Part shown: in pieces, positions 21,511 through 22,790 of the stretch
Layout of the letters: every line of letters begins with the position of its first letter
Numbering within the stretch: position 1 is the stretch's first letter
Assembly (NCBI GenBank): GCA_030613505.1
Contig: JAUWLW010000042.1
Coordinates: 1 to 22,790, forward strand
DNA: 22,790 nt
DNA from: Candidatus Zixiibacteriota bacterium
GTDB lineage: Bacteria > RBG-13-66-14 > B26-G2 > WVWN01
Reading direction: 5' to 3'
Made by a program: the position numbers and the translations under genes
The notes under the pieces: model-generated
Seen by the model: the letters and a program-made list of their open reading frames with translations, nothing else
The model's database searches: none
Told to the model about the DNA's origin: nothing

Positions 21511-22539
21511 ATGAAGAGAACGCCCTTCGTAGAATCCTGTCTGGTCATAGGCCAGTGCGCGGTCAACTGGTTCGCGCGCCGGCCGCTCGCCGTCTCGTTC
21601 GAGGTGACGAACTCCTGCAACTGCAACTGCCGGCACTGCGACCACGGCGGCCCGGCGGCCGAGCCGGACCGCGTCGGCCCCGACGACATCCGCCGCTGGA
21701 CGAAGGTCCTGCACCCGGGGGGCATCCAGATCTCGGGGGGCGAGCCGCTGCTGCGCGAAGACATAATAGAGTGCGTACGCGCGGCCCAGCGCTTCGGCGG
21801 CCTGCCGTATACCGTCTTCGTCACCAACGCCTCGCTCTTGACGGAGGAGAAGTACCTGGCGCTGCGCGAGGCCGGCGCGGACCAGTTCTCGGTCTCGCTC
21901 GACTTCCCGGACGAACGGCACGACGACTTCCGCCGCCACCCGGGCCTGTTCGCCCACCTCGACGAGCTGCTGCCGCGGCTGGCCGCGCTCGGCTTCGACG
22001 ACATCGTCCTCAACACCGCCGTCACGCGCGAGAACTATAAACATATAAACGACATAGTCGACCTGGCGTCAGCGTGGGGCGTCAACGTATCCTTCAGCGC
22101 GTACTCGCCGCGGCGCACCGGCGACACGTCGTATATGATAACCGAGCCGGAAGAGCTGGCCGAGCTGCGGCGACAGTTCGGCGCCGTGATCGAACGCAAG
22201 GGGGACGACCCGCAAGGCCGCATCGTCAACTCCTGCACCACGCTCAAAGAAACGTACGAATATTTCGAGAACGGCGGGACGCCGGGCTGCACCGCGGGCC
22301 TCCGCTTCCTCGTCGTCACCGCCGACGGCTACCTCCAGCCGTGCTCGATGCACTTCTGCAAGTACCTGGACCAACGCAAAATGGCCGAAGAGTTTACCGC
22401 CGGTAATGAATGCGACGAGTGCTACGTCGCCATCCGCTCGTACCTCGACAAGGGATTCTGGCAGCTACTGCGCGAGAACGTCGTGGACCACTTCTCGTTC
22501 CGGCTGCGGCGGGACCGGGCCGGGGCGCGAGCCGACTAA
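21511..22539 (+). CDS. Radical SAM protein with SPASM-like C-terminus
   Basis: 342 residues. The radical SAM motif NSCNCNCRHCDHG has Cys36, Cys40 and Cys43; QISGGEPLLRED is the SAM-binding GGEP, and QFSVSLDFPDERHD a barrel strand. After residue about 250 the cysteines in GTPGCTAG, LQPCSMHFCKY and NECDECYVA look like a SPASM auxiliary iron-sulfur site. SPASM enzymes modify peptides, lipids (HpnH-like) or proteins (anSME); no precursor peptide gene is seen next door, so the substrate is open. Cytoplasmic; the first 25 residues form an amphipathic stretch (LVIGQCAVNWFARRPLAV) that might touch the membrane. It is a single-gene unit. Confidence 0.87.
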   Translation: MKRTPFVESCLVIGQCAVNWFARRPLAVSFEVTNSCNCNCRHCDHGGPAAEPDRVGPDDIRRWTKVLHPGGIQISGGEPLLREDIIECVRAAQRFGGLPYTVFVTNASLLTEEKYLALREAGADQFSVSLDFPDERHDDFRRHPGLFAHLDELLPRLAALGFDDIVLNTAVTRENYKHINDIVDLASAWGVNVSFSAYSPRRTGDTSYMITEPEELAELRRQFGAVIERKGDDPQGRIVNSCTTLKETYEYFENGGTPGCTAGLRFLVVTADGYLQPCSMHFCKYLDQRKMAEEFTAGNECDECYVAIRSYLDKGFWQLLRENVVDHFSFRLRRDRAGARAD

Positions 22540-22554
22540 CGCGCCGTTTTAGGT

Positions 22555-22583
22555 TTGACAAATACGCCGCGGGGGTTTAAACT
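22555..22583 (+). promoter_or_regulatory. Promoter upstream of the right-edge secreted-protein gene or of a small RNA
   Basis: TTGACA (22555-22560), 17-bp spacer, TAAACT (22578-22583); start near 22590. Confidence 0.75.
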
Positions 22584-22649
22584 GTAAACGGCAACCAGGG
22601 GGGAGCCGGTGCAAGGATTGAGAAATTCGACAACGCGATACGCGACGTG

Positions 22650-22686
22650 GCGCCTCGGCGGCCTCAGGCCGGGGCGCTTTTTATTT
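22650..22686 (+). terminator. Strong terminator hairpin inside the leader (attenuator, or end of a ~95-nt RNA)
   Basis: GCGCCTCGGC pairs with GCCGGGGCGC (one G-T pair), loop GGCCTCAG, followed by TTTTTATTTT. It sits between the promoter and the ATG at 22704, so transcription either ends here as a small RNA or reads through under control. Upstream sequence has CGCG-ATA-CGCG and CGGC/GCCG mini-stems but no family I recognise. Confidence 0.75.
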
Positions 22687-22703
22687 TCTCCGGGGGTTAG
22701 ATA

Positions 22704-22790
22704 ATGAAAAAGGTTATAGCGCTCGCGGCGTTGACGGCGCTGGGGGCAGCGGCCGCGCACGCCTACCTGGGCGAAGTCCTCGCGTCGTGG
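22704..22790 (+). CDS. Secreted protein, N-terminal 29 codons only
   Basis: The ATG begins MKKVIALAALTALGAAAAHA followed by YLGEVLASW, a textbook Sec signal peptide with an AHA cleavage site. The gene continues past the window, so function cannot be told. GGGGGT about eight bases upstream is a modest ribosome site. Expression would depend on read-through of the terminator hairpin in its leader. Confidence 0.75.
   Translation, partial: MKKVIALAALTALGAAAAHAYLGEVLASW

Noticed and set aside
22590-22650. Possible c-di-GMP (GEMM-type) riboswitch because of ACGGCAACC and GGTGCAAGG
   Set aside because: The conserved GGCAAACC, ACGCAAAGCC and closing GGGTTACCG elements are not present; left as an unclassified leader.

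Overview
The window looks like a chromosomal segment of a GC-rich, Gram-negative-type bacterium, probably from an uncultured FCB-like or candidate-phylum lineage. This placement is an inference from gene content: a secreted C25/caspase-fold peptidase with a C-terminal beta-sandwich, a GWxTD-domain protein, NHL and two-component-propeller lipoproteins, MreB/MreC, and IspE of the MEP isoprenoid pathway. GTG and TTG starts are frequent. Promoters are easy to read (TTGACA-like box, 16-18 bp spacer, TATAAT-like box). Several lie so close to the start codon that the mRNA would be leaderless.

Layout, left half. A large secreted C25-like peptidase (minus strand, running off the left edge) is divergent from a two-gene type II restriction-modification operon. 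That operon ends 17 bp before a tRNA-Val(TAC) gene. Then come a six-repeat NHL lipoprotein (minus) with a long, strikingly structured 5' leader, and a radical SAM protein (plus). A 44-nt copy of the 3' end of the tRNA-Val lies about 3 kb downstream, so the NHL/radical-SAM block is bracketed like an old tRNA-integrated element. Next are a membrane protein that looks like a Ste24/M48 protease without its zinc-binding motif, and an AT-richer two-gene operon encoding a two-domain dCTP deaminase and a GNAT-ASCH fusion. With its own promoter and terminator, this operon is the best candidate here for an undescribed nucleotide-based, possibly anti-phage, system.

Layout, right half. A five-gene minus-strand operon runs GWxTD protein, transaldolase, membrane protein, RidA, propeller lipoprotein. 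Divergent from it are an EAL c-di-GMP phosphodiesterase and an overlapping single-domain response regulator. mreB (minus) is divergent from a plus-strand operon of YfcE-like phosphoesterase, a LolA/LolB-like secreted protein, ispE and mreC. The window ends with a SPASM-type radical SAM gene and the first 29 codons of a secreted protein preceded by a promoter and a strong terminator-like hairpin.

The right half is mostly housekeeping and envelope biology. The left half holds the accessory material: R-M, the tRNA-flanked block, the pseudoprotease and the deaminase operon. No rRNA, CRISPR array, transposase or integrase was seen. All assignments come from reading motifs by eye; no database search was run.
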